NCBI GenBank assembly: GCA_030407085.1
Contig: CM059587.1
Location: 107,059,501-107,123,500 of the forward strand
Reading direction: 5' to 3'
Length of the DNA: 64,000 bases
Origin: Trichopria drosophilae
Lineage: Eukaryota; Arthropoda; Insecta; Hymenoptera; Diapriidae
Under the pieces are notes generated by a model that was not told where the DNA came from, did not search any database, and saw only the letters and a program-made list of their open reading frames with translations. Both the position numbers and the translations under genes were made by a program. This document shows, in pieces, positions 10,800 through 22,279 of the stretch (positions are counted from its first letter, which is position 1; each line of letters starts with the position of its first letter).

Positions 10800-11450
10800 T
10801 CAATTAAAAGGTCAAACATAATGCTGATGACAGTGACATTGAATTATAAAGTTGGATGATGATGTTAGCCTGATCAATGGTATTCTGTCACCATCGATCA
10901 AGCTACACTGAATTGGCATTACACATTGAAACTGATGTTATTAGAAGATCATATATTATGCTGATGATGATAATGTTGAATTACGAAGTCGAATGATGCT
11001 CACCTTTTGTCACCATCAACCATACTCTCCTGGCCTACTGGGAATTAAAAATTGAGTCCACAAAGCACTGGTTGACTGGTGCCCAACTCGCGCCATATTG
11101 TACCAGAATAGCAAGTGGAAATATTATGTTGAAGATGGTAGAAGTATTATAAAGAACAGAAGATGATGTTCATGCAATGAATGACGTTCTACTTTCATTG
11201 TCCACTCTACCCTCCCCTAATAGCAGTTGGACGATGATGACCTTAGGTCGCAATGATGTTGGAATATAGGATCAAATATGCTGATGACGTCAAACTGGAA
11301 TTATGACGTGGATGACGATGTTAATGTGATGAATGATGTTTTGCTACCACCTATCAAACTACCCTGACTTGTCTCCATAGATCTAAACTAACCTTAGAGT
11401 ACAAGGTTAAACATTACGCCTGGAGTGACATCAACTTATGCGGTAGAAAG
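10800..11450. repeat. Decayed ~140-165 bp tandem repeat
   Basis: Five diverged units can be aligned by eye. Landmarks resembling ATGCTGATGA fall near 10,823, 10,960, 11,127, 11,280 and 11,418 (steps of about 137, 167, 153 and 138 bp). Each is followed by TTGAATTAyGAAGT-like, GATGATGtT-like and CACCATC(a/g)A(t/c)CA-like words. A possible outlying start (TTAAACATAATCATGAGCATTC) lies near 10,505. The units are old and indel-rich. It looks like a former satellite or minisatellite block and is not coding. Confidence 0.6.
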
Positions 11451-11839
11451 ATTATGTGAATCTATCGTAATTCTTATACACTTCCAGTGTTAACCTATTC
11501 GTGAAATAATCCTCTTTCTTATGCATATGAAATTGGTGAATCGAGGTAATCCAAATGTCGAAAAGTAAATCTTAGTTTTTCTTCTAAATTTTCAAAATAT
11601 CAATTTCATCTCTAAAAGTTGCATATTAACTATGTACCAGGACAAAATTTTCTCCTCAATAAAGATAGACCTGGACTTTCATGCTTGGTACCAACCTGAT
11701 AAGATCTTCCTTTTCGAAAGTCTAATGCGAGTTCGAGGACTTTCCTCGTTTTTAATTGGGACCTATCAATCAGGGTATAAAAGCAGTATGGCAGGCTACT
11801 CTCGAGTCTTTTCATCTCTCGTGAAAGCGATGACCGATG

Positions 11840-11965
11840 GAGGCGGACGATGACGATAACGAGCATTTATCGGATGATCTGGGGGCGTCCACGTGTTATC
11901 GCCAATGCGATAACGAGAAGTCCGCTAAGATAAGCTTCCAATCGCATCTGACCCATATAACCTCT
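11840..11965. promoter_or_regulatory. GATA-motif cluster in a CpG-rich island
   Basis: CGATAA/TTATCG occurs four times within 60 bp (11,854; 11,867; 11,896; 11,908), with an adjacent CACGTG E-box (11,891). Further AGATAA and GATATAA words follow. GATA factors bind (A/C/T)GATAA, so an enhancer is plausible. TATA-like words lie at 11,773 (GTATAAAAG) and about 11,984 (GATATAAAA), but their spacing to initiator-like words is not convincing. Confidence 0.35.
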
Positions 11966-12129
11966 CCACCTCCTGCTGTCTGATATAAAATCTACTATCA
12001 GTACTCTTGTGTTTCACTCGTCCGAACCACGTCACTGGTTCGCGATTTCAATCTGTCGGACAATTGTTCGGCGCATTTATTTAGCAGAAACTTTCCTCCT
12101 ATCTTAACAAGAGTAGCGATGTTTGCTGC

Positions 12130-13260
12130 ACGATCGTTCATGTCCCAACCGGAATTATTTTAACTCACATCTGCTGTAATATCGGTAATGTTTGATGAAT
12201 TTGATTAAAAAAATGACTTATGAGTTTCTATCAAATGTTGCATCTCTGGAATAAAACAGTCATTGCCAATGCCCTTTAGGTCGCAGGTCATTGACCTATA
12301 TATAATCCATCTACGTTAAGGTACGTGATGGCAAGTAGTAATTTGTAGTTAAACAGCTTCATCTGTCCCCAAAAACAAAGTGCTAACGCGTGTATACAAA
12401 AATAACAGCTCAGCAACGAACATGAACTTAGGTTCGACACCGTTTTCTAATTGCATCTTCGTTTTTTTTTTCAAAATGCATTGCTTCGATAAAAGGTCTT
12501 AAGATCGAGACTAAGATCTTATGGTAAACTAGCATTCCAAAAAATATATGATCCATCACAGACTCATGATTGTGATGAATGCTGATATCTCAGAAAGTAA
12601 CAGTGAAGTGCAAAGACATAAAGAAAGGTGATATTTAAGGAAAGCAATGTCAACATTTTTTTAACGAATTTTCTGCAACACTCGTTTAAACTCCTGCATT
12701 CGTTTCGAAAGTACGATAAAGCTAGATTTTTGTGTTATCGTCGAGCTTTGCTCAAATGTTCACGGAGAAACCTTATCCCACACATTCGCTTATCGAGGCA
12801 CGTACAGCGGATAATCTAAACGAGAAACGGAAAAAAATTACCGTTTTAACGCACGAAATCGCCGATGAGCATAAATTACGGGCAAACTCCCGTTGCGCGT
12901 TTTTTTCCTGAATATATTGGAGATAAAGAAGTATTTCCGATTGAAATTCCGATAACTAGCGTGAACGTGTCCACTGCACATTGTTGCTAATAACACTCAT
13001 TGAATCAAGATTTAAAAATTGGTGTAATACGATAGTAATCTTTCGAATCTTATTCACAGTGTTCAAAAATTTAGTAATTAAAGGTGATAAAGTTTGTTTC
13101 AAATTCAATTCGATAGTTACATTCGTCTGCAATGGTGAATTTGTATTATAGTTTTCAAAAAATGTAAAAAATAACTTCAGGAAAAGACAACTGCCTCGCA
13201 GCATGCATAAATAGTATTCCTTAAGAAACGTCGTAATTCGAGCAGACAGATAAACGGCCG
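12130..13260. other. Non-coding stretch, nothing recognised
   Basis: Mixed AT-rich sequence with a slightly GC-richer patch at 12,690-12,910. Short open frames (12,628-12,819; 12,956-13,264) have no recognisable domain. Confidence 0.4.
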
Positions 13261-13609
13261 ACATTCACATAGATCAAATTTCGTGACGGGTGGCCGAAAA
13301 TCTTTTTTTTTAATGTCGTCACGAAGTGGATTCGCATTGCTTATCTGCAAAATCCTTTAGCTGATCGCTGATCAGCGTTTGGACGAAAAGAGCTTAGGAA
13401 ATATGAGTAGACGCCGGTAACGCGGAGAACAGTTTTGTTTGAATTTAACATTTCTTTTCTAATCGATGAATCAAGTCTGAATTTTTATTACATGACTAGT
13501 TTCATTAAAGTATTCAATCTTGATTTAAATTCATTCATTTCTTGAAAAAATGTCGAAATTGTGGTCATCGCCCCTCAAAAAGTTACTTGTACTTAAATAA
13601 AATACTACC

Positions 13610-14105
13610 TTATGGTAAAAAGAGTTGCTGATTATGAATTTGAAGGTAGAATTACAACAAAAAAATGGCTGATTTAATATGACGATTAACGCTCGTAACT
13701 CTTACATTATTAATTGAAATTTTAGAACAAGCGATGTCTGAAAGTTCTAGAAGTCGCCCAATGCAATTTTCAGAGTTGCAAAATGGCTGAGTCAAAATGG
13801 TGGTCATCCAGAAGCTGATAATAATTGCAAAATTCAAAAGCAAAACATTTAGATCATATTTTATGCAATTCCGGCTGACAATGTAACAGTCATCTTCTTG
13901 ACATTGGCCATTTTGAATTTTATAAATCTCACTTCAGTTTCGTTTTCAATGCCCCAAAAAATTTACGTAGCTCTATTTTCATTTACCTCGAAAGTCGTGA
14001 ATTAATTTGTTAACTGGCTTATCCATTGCAATATTGGATCAGCCATTTTGAAATTCCAAATTTTGCCTTATGGTTCATAATCAGCAACTTTTTAAGTTTC
14101 GCAGA
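13610..14105. repeat. Inverted-repeat element carrying the family A internal word set
   Basis: The left arm contains AAAAAGAGTTGCTGATTATGAA and AAAATGGCTGAT (about 13,617-13,675). The right arm, reverse-complemented, reads AAAAAGTTGCTGATTATGAA and AAAATGGCTGATCCAATATT (about 14,030-14,090). The words correspond to GCTGATTACGAAT and AATGGCGGATTCAATAT of the TTAA elements, so this is probably a decayed family A relative whose arms survived in inverted order. Confidence 0.5.
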
Positions 14106-14169
14106 CTTAGTTTCTTCAAATAGCATGACTTTTTATTTGTTTAAAGCCGAACATTCTTTTTTTGGAGTT

Positions 14170-14420
14170 TCAAAAAGTTGGAAAGCTGGTTGAAAAGGGA
14201 AGAAAATTTGCTAATCGATTTTTGCCAAGTAGTGGGGCGGGCGGTACGAAATGGAGCGAGACCTGAAATGGATGTGGGGATCGGTGCGAAGCAAACGGCT
14301 GCGCCGATAAGAGCAGTGGCGAGTCGTTATCGCGATCACCGCTCGACCACGCCGTGCGATAACGATAACAAACTCCACGCTTCGCTCGCCTCGCCGAAGC
14401 AGGAAAGCTTTGAGTTACTC
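14170..14420. promoter_or_regulatory. GC-rich island with four CGATAA sites
   Basis: CGATAA/TTATCG occurs at 14,305, 14,327, 14,357 and 14,363, two of them nearly abutting (GCGATAACGATAAC). It is a GC-rich island in AT-rich DNA. The 125-codon open frame across it has no recognisable domain. GATA-type regulatory activity is an inference from motif density. Confidence 0.35.
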
Positions 14421-14819
14421 CGTACGATGCTGAATTTTTCCCTACGAATTTCCCTGCAGACGTCCACTAATCGAACTCTAAGTTATTTACAACAATGCCT
14501 CCTAAAAATTGGATCCGATGGTCCATATTTTAGTTTGGATGGTATCGAGAAATGAAATCGTCATTTTTATTATCAGGATTCAAAGTCGTTATTCTCGTAG
14601 CTAACAAAAAGAAACAAGATAGGCGTTGAACTTTTCGCTATCGCTGGTGCTCGATATCGCAGCTCTGGACCACGCACTACTGATAATGGCGAATAATGGA
14701 ATCGCAAATATCGTTTGGCTTGATATTCTCTTCCAACTTTGTCTCGATCTTTTCGTACTTTTGAATATGCAAAAAATGACATTTTTAGATTTATTTTTTG
14801 TACATTCAATTTAAGGTAT

Positions 14820-16300
14820 TTTTACTTGGGGGTGCATGCAAAATCGATTGCCGAATTTATGTCATCATGACGTACTGCCTTAATCTTTAAAATGTAAGTT
14901 CTTCTTAAAGAAAGTTGGTCCTTTATGTTTTTGAGAGTAAAATCATCTCAAAATCTTTACTACTGCGTCTAATAATTTTTTCGGCGTTTAGCTAACATTT
15001 GAAAATATTTGACGGAAATAGATCTTGATTGCGTTTTTATCAATTTCATCCGTCGCCATCATTTTACCTTTTCAATTCGTTATTTACATCTTTGTATTAT
15101 TAGCTTTGTTGCGTGCAGAAAATGATACATGACTAATTACTATAGTGCAGAATCGAAACTATCCTGCAGATAACAATGGTGAAAGTAACCACGTTTTATT
15201 TTTATTTAACACTCATCAGATTATTTTCTATATACATCAATTTACAATTCAAACAAAAATATGGCGATTCCTAGAAAAATAGTATACTTTCCCTAAAACG
15301 TTACAGCAAGTTTATGTAGACGAGGATATCAGAAATTATCGAGACTCAACTGTCGAAAATTTCGGTGCATCGAAATATATTTGCTCTTCTAAATGATGTG
15401 AGAACCATTTCAGATTTTTACTGAACTTTTATTGAAATCTCCGACATGGTTATAAAAATTTACTTTTCGGAAATTCTAAAATTTAAAATAAGAAAAAAAA
15501 GAATTCAAATCATACAAGATTAAAAATAGTTATGCAACTTGTATTTTTCCAAACTCGATGAATCAGTGATCGAAAGCAACGGGATTTTTGCCGTGATATG
15601 TTTTTATCATTGATAAAATTTCCATTAAGATTATCTGAAATTATTCAAAGTCTGCTAAAGCCGAGGGATTTGGATACTGATTGAAGAGATGTGCTATAAG
15701 ATCTCCTGAGTTATGCATAAATATCAAATGACGCGGTTAAAATATTTGGTATCAAATTTAGTGATAATTAATTCGTGAATATTATTTTCGAGAAATGTAT
15801 TTATTCACTTTCGCCAAATTGTACTTTTATAGTCTGGTATTCTTGATTACTAGTCTACAAACTGTTCTTAACTCAAATGTGTACCATAACATGAACACTT
15901 GCAATCTGAACCTGCATAACACTGGTAAGGGGCAAATCAATAAAGCACCTTTTACTTCTCTCTCCGCAATAATTGTGATACCATCACACACGCAAATCTG
16001 GCGAACTAGTATTATAGACAGTATTCCAAATTTTTTGTTAGTTGTCTAAAATGGGAATATTAAGTCAGGGTCTTTGACACAAGATAGCAAATAATTAAGC
16101 TATATTTTATTATGCATGAAGACTTTGGGTGAAAGAATTGACGCGAATAAATTTATGATTTATGTCATTTGCAAAATTTTGGATTAGCAATCAGTGCCCA
16201 AAACACCTAGATACCAGTTTTTGTGAAAAATTGTACACCTGAAAGGGCTGAACAGCAAAAAACCAAAACTTCACCTTGAATAGCGATTGTCAATATTACT
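14820..16300. other. AT-rich non-coding stretch
   Basis: I see no supported feature here. The open frame at 15,795-16,049 is hydrophobic but short and unrecognised. Confidence 0.5.
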
Positions 16301-16315
16301 GTTACTGGGCCTTAA

Positions 16316-16952
16316 TCCTTTGAAGCATGATGTAGCATATATGCTACACCTTTTTGTAATTCATTATTTACATATTTGAGGTAATTATTAATTAATTTTC
16401 GTGCAATTTTTTGCTTCCTTACTTCAAGAACATGTTAGGAAATGTAATAAAATCAATATTTTTAATTAATTATCGTGCTATACTGTCTAAAAAAATTAAA
16501 CAAAGTGTCAAAATGTTGGATTTTTTACGGAATATATATGTGGAGAAGAAAACGTCACTCAAGTATGACGAGACTGGGTTCTAGGGGGTTTTTGGGGTCG
16601 CTGATTACGAATCTGACCTCAGATTTTCAAAATTAAAAAAAGCGGATCCTATATGGCCGACCGAATTGCACAAATTTATTTGATCCAGGTGAAATTGAGT
16701 ACTCGGGGATTTTCGAGATCACTGATTACGAATCACGCCTCAGATTTTCAAAATTAAAAATGTCGGATCTAAAATGGCCGACTGAAATCGAGGGTGAATC
16801 TGACTTGTTTTGACATTTCGGTCGGCCATTTTGGATCCGCCATTTTGGATTTTGAAAATCTAAAGTTAGATTCGTAATCAGCGACCCCGAAAACTCCAGA
16901 GTAACAAATTTCAGCTATTTTCAGCATAAAGAAAAATTTATCCTTCAAAGAG
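16316..16952. mobile_element. TTAA-flanked element, family A, diverged copy
   Basis: The element is flanked by TTAA (16,312-16,315 and 16,953-16,956) with diverged inverted ends TCCTTTGAAG and CTTCAAAGAG. Inside are two direct copies of a unit (CTGATTACGAATCtgaCCTCAGATTTTCAAAATTAAAAA then GGATC...ATGGCCGAC, about 130 bp apart) and one inverted copy (GGCCATTTTGGATCCGCCATTTTGG ... GATTCGTAATCAGCGACCCC). No transposase is present. It has the same internal words as the 2.3-3.6 kb element. Confidence 0.7.
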
Positions 16953-17289
16953 TTAAAATATTAATTTTCAAGATCAAGGGTGAATTCAGGATCAACGAAT
17001 ATGTTCCTTATCAGAATAATAATGAACAGATATTAAAAAAAGATAATAAACTTTGCAATTAGTTCCTACTTAAATATTAAATTCCACTAATCTGATAATT
17101 TCATCTGCAGCATCATCAAAAGCAATAAATCCAATCATTTCTAGTAAATTCAACTACCATCTACTTACTAACTAGGAAAATGAACAGAATGTAGTCTTGA
17201 TACAGACATTTTTTGTACCTAAAATCTTCATAAAATTAAAAAGGCGACATCCTAAGACGACTATATTTTACAATAATGCCACACGTACA

Positions 17290-17890
17290 GTGAATTTCGA
17301 ATAAGCTGACCCCATTCCATTCTACGTGGAGTGCGGAAAAGTGAAGTAAATACGCGGACTGAAGGAGTGAGAAAACGATTTTTAGTGGGATTTGGACTGC
17401 GGCCGGCTTGCGGCGCTATCGCGTCGGTCCAGATTGAATATATTTCATATGTTTTCATAACTACCGCAGCGACGTCGAGCCGCTATCTCGCCTTCTCTGG
17501 TACCGCGGTCTGGGAAACGTGGCAAGGGGGTGCAGACTGCGGGGGTTTCGACGCGAGACCACGGGAAATCAACCGTGAGGAGATACCGCTTGACTGATGT
17601 GCGCCTTTCTGTTGTAAAACGATAAAGGCGCCACCACATTGGTCGCGCGAGGGTTTCCGATAGCGGGAGCCCCAACGGCCAACGGAACCTTCCTCGCGTC
17701 GACATCTTCTCCTTCGTCTTCTTTTTTTCGAAATGACGATGGGTGCCAGACCGGCTTCTTCCTGCATCGTATCCAGCATCCCATTATCCGCGACCTCTTG
17801 TGCTCTGACGAGGACGCGACATGTGAGACGCAGGGTCGCTCTATGCAAATCCAAAAATCCAATGTAATCGAAGACGTCAGTCATTTAACA
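17290..17890. promoter_or_regulatory. CpG-rich island with overlapping meaningless open frames
   Basis: This GC-rich segment has open frames on both strands overlapping one another (for example minus 17,483-17,884 and plus 17,639-17,971). None has a recognisable domain; an arginine run in one comes from a TCTTC-rich tract. Overlap in many frames is a composition effect. It is a possible promoter or enhancer island. Confidence 0.3.
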
Positions 17891-18041
17891 TTTTTCTATC
17901 GTCAAGTTTGTCCACCTGTAACGCTATTTCAGAATAGTATAGATGTTGATTTTGCGGATGTTAAAAAGTAAAGAAACTCTATGCAAAGCAAATAGAGTTC
18001 AAAATATAAACCATTGAGCACTCATGAATTCGGGGTGATTG

Positions 18042-19250
18042 CCCAGTCAGCACTGGACGTCCAGTGGACGTACATATTTCGTCCATGTTACGTCCATACG
18101 TCCAGGACAAAAAATGGACGTAAATGGACGTCCAATGTAGGTACATCTCCGGACGTTATATGTACGTCCATCTCTGAACATCCAACGGACGTCCATATTA
18201 CGTCCAAATTAGGTCCATAAATGTATGGACGTATATCCTATGTCCTATGTTCGTACATACTTGGACGTCCAGTGTACATACTTATGTGGACGTCCACGGT
18301 ACGTCCATTTGTCGACCATTCGGACCTGCATTTTTATGGACGCAATAATGGACGCCCAGTGTACGCACTTACATGGACGTCAACCGTGCTTCCATTTTTC
18401 GACCATTCGGGCTTGCATTTTTATGGACGAATAATGGACATCCAGTGTGCATACATACGTGGAAGTCCAGTGTACGTACATAAGTGGATGTCCGCGGCAC
18501 CTCCATTTTTTCAAGAAGATGCGGCGCTGCGCGCACAAGATGGCCGCCACGACGACGTGACGCGCTGGTGTGAATAACTCCTTCGTCTTTTAGGGCTCCT
18601 TTTCACGCGGTACTCCTTACGTTTTTACATTTTTACGTAAATTAATGAAATTCGATAATTTCGGTCGCATTTGTTGGCGTGTATCGTTGGAGGCCCGTAG
18701 CGCAGAAGTGGACATACGTTGGATATATTATATTACGTATATTTTGTTCGGTTAAAGTCCATTTTCGGACCACTGAACGGCCATATTTCGTGCGGAATGT
18801 TACAATATTGAACGTATATTGGACGACGAATGGACTTGATATGTTACGTATTTCGTCCGTTATGGTCCATTGAACGTCCTCTTGGTCCAGTGTACGTACA
18901 TTTTGGACGTCCACCGGACGTTCAAATGTGTGCAGTCTGGTCGTTCCGTGGAATAATAATGGACGTTCAGTGGACCTCATATGGACGTCCACTGGACCAT
19001 ATTTTATCCACGGTACGTCCATATTTAGTCCACATTCCGTACACAGCCGTAGGCCTTTTGGACGTCCAAATTCCACCCAGAGTACGTACACGCCTAGACG
19101 TCCATTGGATGGACACCTCTCTCTCTTCTGGACGTACCATGGACGTACAATGGACGTCCCAAATGTGCAATATGGACGTCCAGTGGAAGTTCGTTCTGGA
19201 CATAGCGTACGTACATTGGACGTCCAATGGACGTATATGTGCTGATTGGG
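18042..19250. mobile_element. TIR-bounded element packed with GGACGTCC palindromes
   Basis: The unit begins CCCAGTCAGCAC (18,042-18,053) and ends GTGCTGATTGGG (19,239-19,250), a 12-bp terminal inverted repeat with one mismatch. Between them I count eleven exact copies of the 8-bp palindrome GGACGTCC (starting 18055, 18126, 18187, 18263, 18288, 18905, 18983, 19060, 19152, 19174, 19218) plus many half-matches such as GGACGTAC. Neighbouring copies are often exactly 10-11 bp apart. The centre (about 18,510-18,690) lacks the motif. Long open frames here, including one of 209 codons on the minus strand, are translations of the repeat and not genes. The flanks GGGGTgATTG and GGGGTTTG may be a decayed target duplication. 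I cannot assign a transposon superfamily. Confidence 0.75.
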
Positions 19251-19269
19251 TGGGGTTTGCAATTGTTCC

Positions 19270-20170
19270 ATTTCCTGCCCAACTTTTTTTAAACCCGTGA
19301 CCTTTGAAAATACTCTTCTGTTTTTTTGCTAGAGAAAATGTACACTAAATCTAAAGCAACTTCTTAGCATCGGGCTAGAAACTGGGTTGGGAGACGCATT
19401 AAGTGACAAGTAAAGAAAAACTTATTGAACTGGCTAACGTACCTATATCCTTCCTTTCCACTCCGACTTTAAACGAATAGTAGGAATAGTAAATTGATTC
19501 GTTACTACTAACAAGTCCCTTTTCCTTGTGATACAGACACCGACTAGGTGGTTATTCGTAATAATTATTACTGGAATAATTTTGTTTCAAATACAAATGC
19601 AAGAACCATTTATTTATACAGATGTCATGACGAACCGTAGGATAAATCGTTTGTTGGGTATACAAATAAATTCTTTCAGAATAGTACTTTCTACGTAAAA
19701 AAGTTGAGGAGTTTCCTCACTTTGACGTGTATAACTATTGATCTGAGTTATTTTAATAATTTGACCAATATAACTGAAAATATAGAAAAGAGCAAACCTC
19801 TGAAGTTAGCACATGACTATGAGATCATATTGACGTCCGTATGACTTAAGTAAATCCTTTGAGAAAATGTCAACACTTGAATATCGTCGAGACTGAAAAT
19901 CAAATGTCAATGTTATGAACGGAACCAACAAACCTGAAGAAGAAAGTATTTTCAGAATCTGACTGACAAATATGTCCTTATTAAGACTAGTAATGCAAGA
20001 ATTGCGTTTAAAATGGATATAGTCAGAACGAAAAACTAAGACATTATAAGCAAATAATTGTCTACCTTCAGAAGTTTTTGTGTTACGAAAGCACTTCCAG
20101 TAGGAGAAGTTGCTTTCATAAATTCCGGCACCGACTTTAAGTTACTTTTTCACGTCGTCACTCGGGTGCC
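19270..20170. other. AT-rich non-coding stretch
   Basis: No supported feature is visible here. Confidence 0.5.
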
Positions 20171-20179
20171 GCAGGAGTA

Positions 20180-20530
20180 GGGAAGAATGATAACTATGAG
20201 GAAAGATATTAAAGTGATTCCCAGAGCGGGCAGAGAACGGCATACGGTCCTGGTCCGTATGCGGCACTGTAATGGCGTATACACGTGCCTGTATCGCCGG
20301 CGAGATCAGGCTATAAAGCCAGGCATTCAGTCTTTATCAGCGGCAATACTTCCATGGTCTGATAAGCAGAATAGGTGTGCATAGGTCGACCATTCTTGTC
20401 ATACCTTTTGTCCGGTCGAGACCGCCGATGGGTCACCGATTTTCTACAGGATTCACCCGAAATTCGTCTGGAGGTTTAGTCCGCTGTTTCAGGCGGTCTT
20501 GTACGCACAGGCATAAATCATGCGGAGATG
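20180..20530. promoter_or_regulatory. GC-rich island with GATA words
   Basis: A GC-rich patch with GTATCGCCGG, TTATCAGCGG and CTGATAAGC. A TATA-like CTATAAAG (20,311) and an initiator-like TTCAGTC (20,327) are only ~17 bp apart, too close for a standard core promoter. No recognisable protein is encoded. Confidence 0.25.
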
Positions 20531-21339
20531 CCAATGACTTTCAAGTCATAAAACGCTGGACTTTTATGTTCAAGAAATAACCAGCCTAGAAAATCACTGT
20601 TTTTTTTATATGCCTTTTTCCAAACTGTCCAAATTATTTTAAGAAACAAGAGAATAAAAATAAATGATATAACCTTAAAGGAAACAAAGAAAGCTACGTT
20701 ATCATTGGTTTCAGTTCTCTGTATCAGAGGAAGAATTACCTCCAAGCAACTGGACCCCACAACACAAGACATCGTCAGATTATCCATGTCGCATTGGAAA
20801 AATATTACCTAAGAAACTGAGATATTACACCGTGTATTTGATATGTAGGAATACTTTTCGAAGATTTCCAAGCATTGCCCAACACACCCTGAAGTATATT
20901 TAGCCGTGAAATTTTGGGTTGTTATATTTATTTTGTCATTGGTAGTCTGCTTTTATGCCTAATATATTTTAGATTACCAGATTTCGAAAGTTTAATGTAT
21001 CTATGAATTGTACGCACTATTCTCACAAGATTAATTTCATTCGTCGAGTTGAATCTACAACTGAAACGAATTAGCGATGTCACTATCATTAAGAAACTCC
21101 GTATCTTAATTATAGAATGTGCAGTGCGATACTATCCTTATGGTATCCGTCAAGTACATCCTTATATTCGCGATTATGTCACAGTCGATATGTGAAATAA
21201 TTAAAGTATGTCACCAAAAGACGAACGGATGAAAATTAAAGTTTTTGTGAAAAATTGCAAGCCAATAAAAACCCGTCTGGGAACCAGAGTTTTGTGCAGC
21301 CTAGTAGGAGTTCTAATTTATTTCTTGATGCATTTTTTG

Positions 21340-21740
21340 TGATACATAAAAAGCGATCGCTGCATTCCTGTGCTATCGTCGCTTCCTTTCGTTCTTCTCG
21401 TTCTGCACCTTCATCCAGCACGTTCACGCATCGCAGATAAGTGAGTAACGTAAAAGGTACAGTGCATACCTGCGACTTGCACGTGCTCGCCTCGCGACCA
21501 CGTGGTCGATCTTTATGGCCCGTGTCTAACGTTCGTTAGCTTCCTATCTTACGAATTCGATGAAGTACGTATCTCCGCCCGATTATTTACGATTGTGGCC
21601 TTTTTTTATTTCTCGAATCCGTTATAAAGGAGAGATAAATCCTTTAATGTACGCATTATTTTATTACCCGGCAATAATAGCCATTCGTTTTATCTCACGC
21701 AAGATAGCTCATGTTCGAAATGGTAATGTACAACGCCCGT
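21340..21740. promoter_or_regulatory. GC-enriched patch
   Basis: CpG-rich words (GTGCTCGCCTCGCGACCACGTGG) and a CAGATAAG site. The short open frames have no domain. It may be a regulatory island. Confidence 0.22.
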
Positions 21741-21773
21741 AAAAAATTTTCTTCTCACAAAATCGGCTCCATT

Positions 21774-22265
21774 TTACCGATTTCGTAAAATGCACCGATA
21801 TAATGTGAAGCGAATTACTGGATTGTTGCAGAGACACTTTTCGGTTGTTTTATCGGCAAATATAAGTGATTCCATGTGTATTGTAAAGACGTAGTAATAA
21901 ATCGCATATCGGTAGATATTAGTTACTATACCGCGCACTACCAAGAATCTGCGGTGGTCCTTGGTCAATTTTGTTTCTCTGCAAACAACCTCAAATCGTC
22001 TGATATCGTTTTTATTCAAAACAACATATTCCGGGTTTAGGTCATGATCCGCCGTAACAAATTTTAAATTAGCGAGGAAAAAAATATGACGACTCTTTCT
22101 TTTCATTCCTTCATCTTTACCACTAGGAAGAAATAGAAAAACAATTAGTATTTTCCTTCTTTGTCTGAATAAATAAGTACACTGAAATTTAACTGTGTTT
22201 ATATTTTCACCCTTTTCTGCTAAAGCAGTAATATCTTTAGCATACCATGAAATAATAACGTTCAA
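21774..22265 (-). CDS. Unrecognised 163-codon open frame (probably not a gene)
   Basis: An uninterrupted minus-strand frame of 163 codons from ATG lies in sequence of ordinary AT-rich composition, where stops are frequent. It is the longest frame in the window not explained by a repeat or a GC island. The product would be basic, with scattered Lys/Arg patches and hydrophobic stretches such as ILIVFLFLP. I see no signal peptide, domain, repeat or catalytic motif, no upstream promoter and no splice sites that extend it. It could be chance, a decayed transposon piece or an orphan exon. Confidence 0.1.
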   Translation of the reverse strand: MNVIISWYAKDITALAEKGENINTVKFQCTYLFRQRRKILIVFLFLPSGKDEGMKRKSRHIFFLANLKFVTADHDLNPEYVVLNKNDIRRFEVVCRETKLTKDHRRFLVVRGIVTNIYRYAIYYYVFTIHMESLIFADKTTEKCLCNNPVIRFTLYRCILRNR

Positions 22266-22279
22266 GTTTTTTTGATAAT

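Noticed and set aside
17445..17971. Overlapping open frames, one with an arginine run resembling a nuclear signal
   Set aside because: The arginine run comes from a TCTTC-type tract read backwards. Open frames overlap on both strands, as expected from composition.
18642..19271. 209-codon minus-strand open frame and several overlapping frames with WTS/GRP/DVQ motifs
   Set aside because: They are translations of the GGACGTCC array in different frames. An 11-bp-phased repeat returns to frame every 33 bp and keeps stops out.
20311..20332. TATA-like CTATAAAG plus initiator-like TTCAGTC as a core promoter
   Set aside because: They are only about 17 bp apart instead of about 30.
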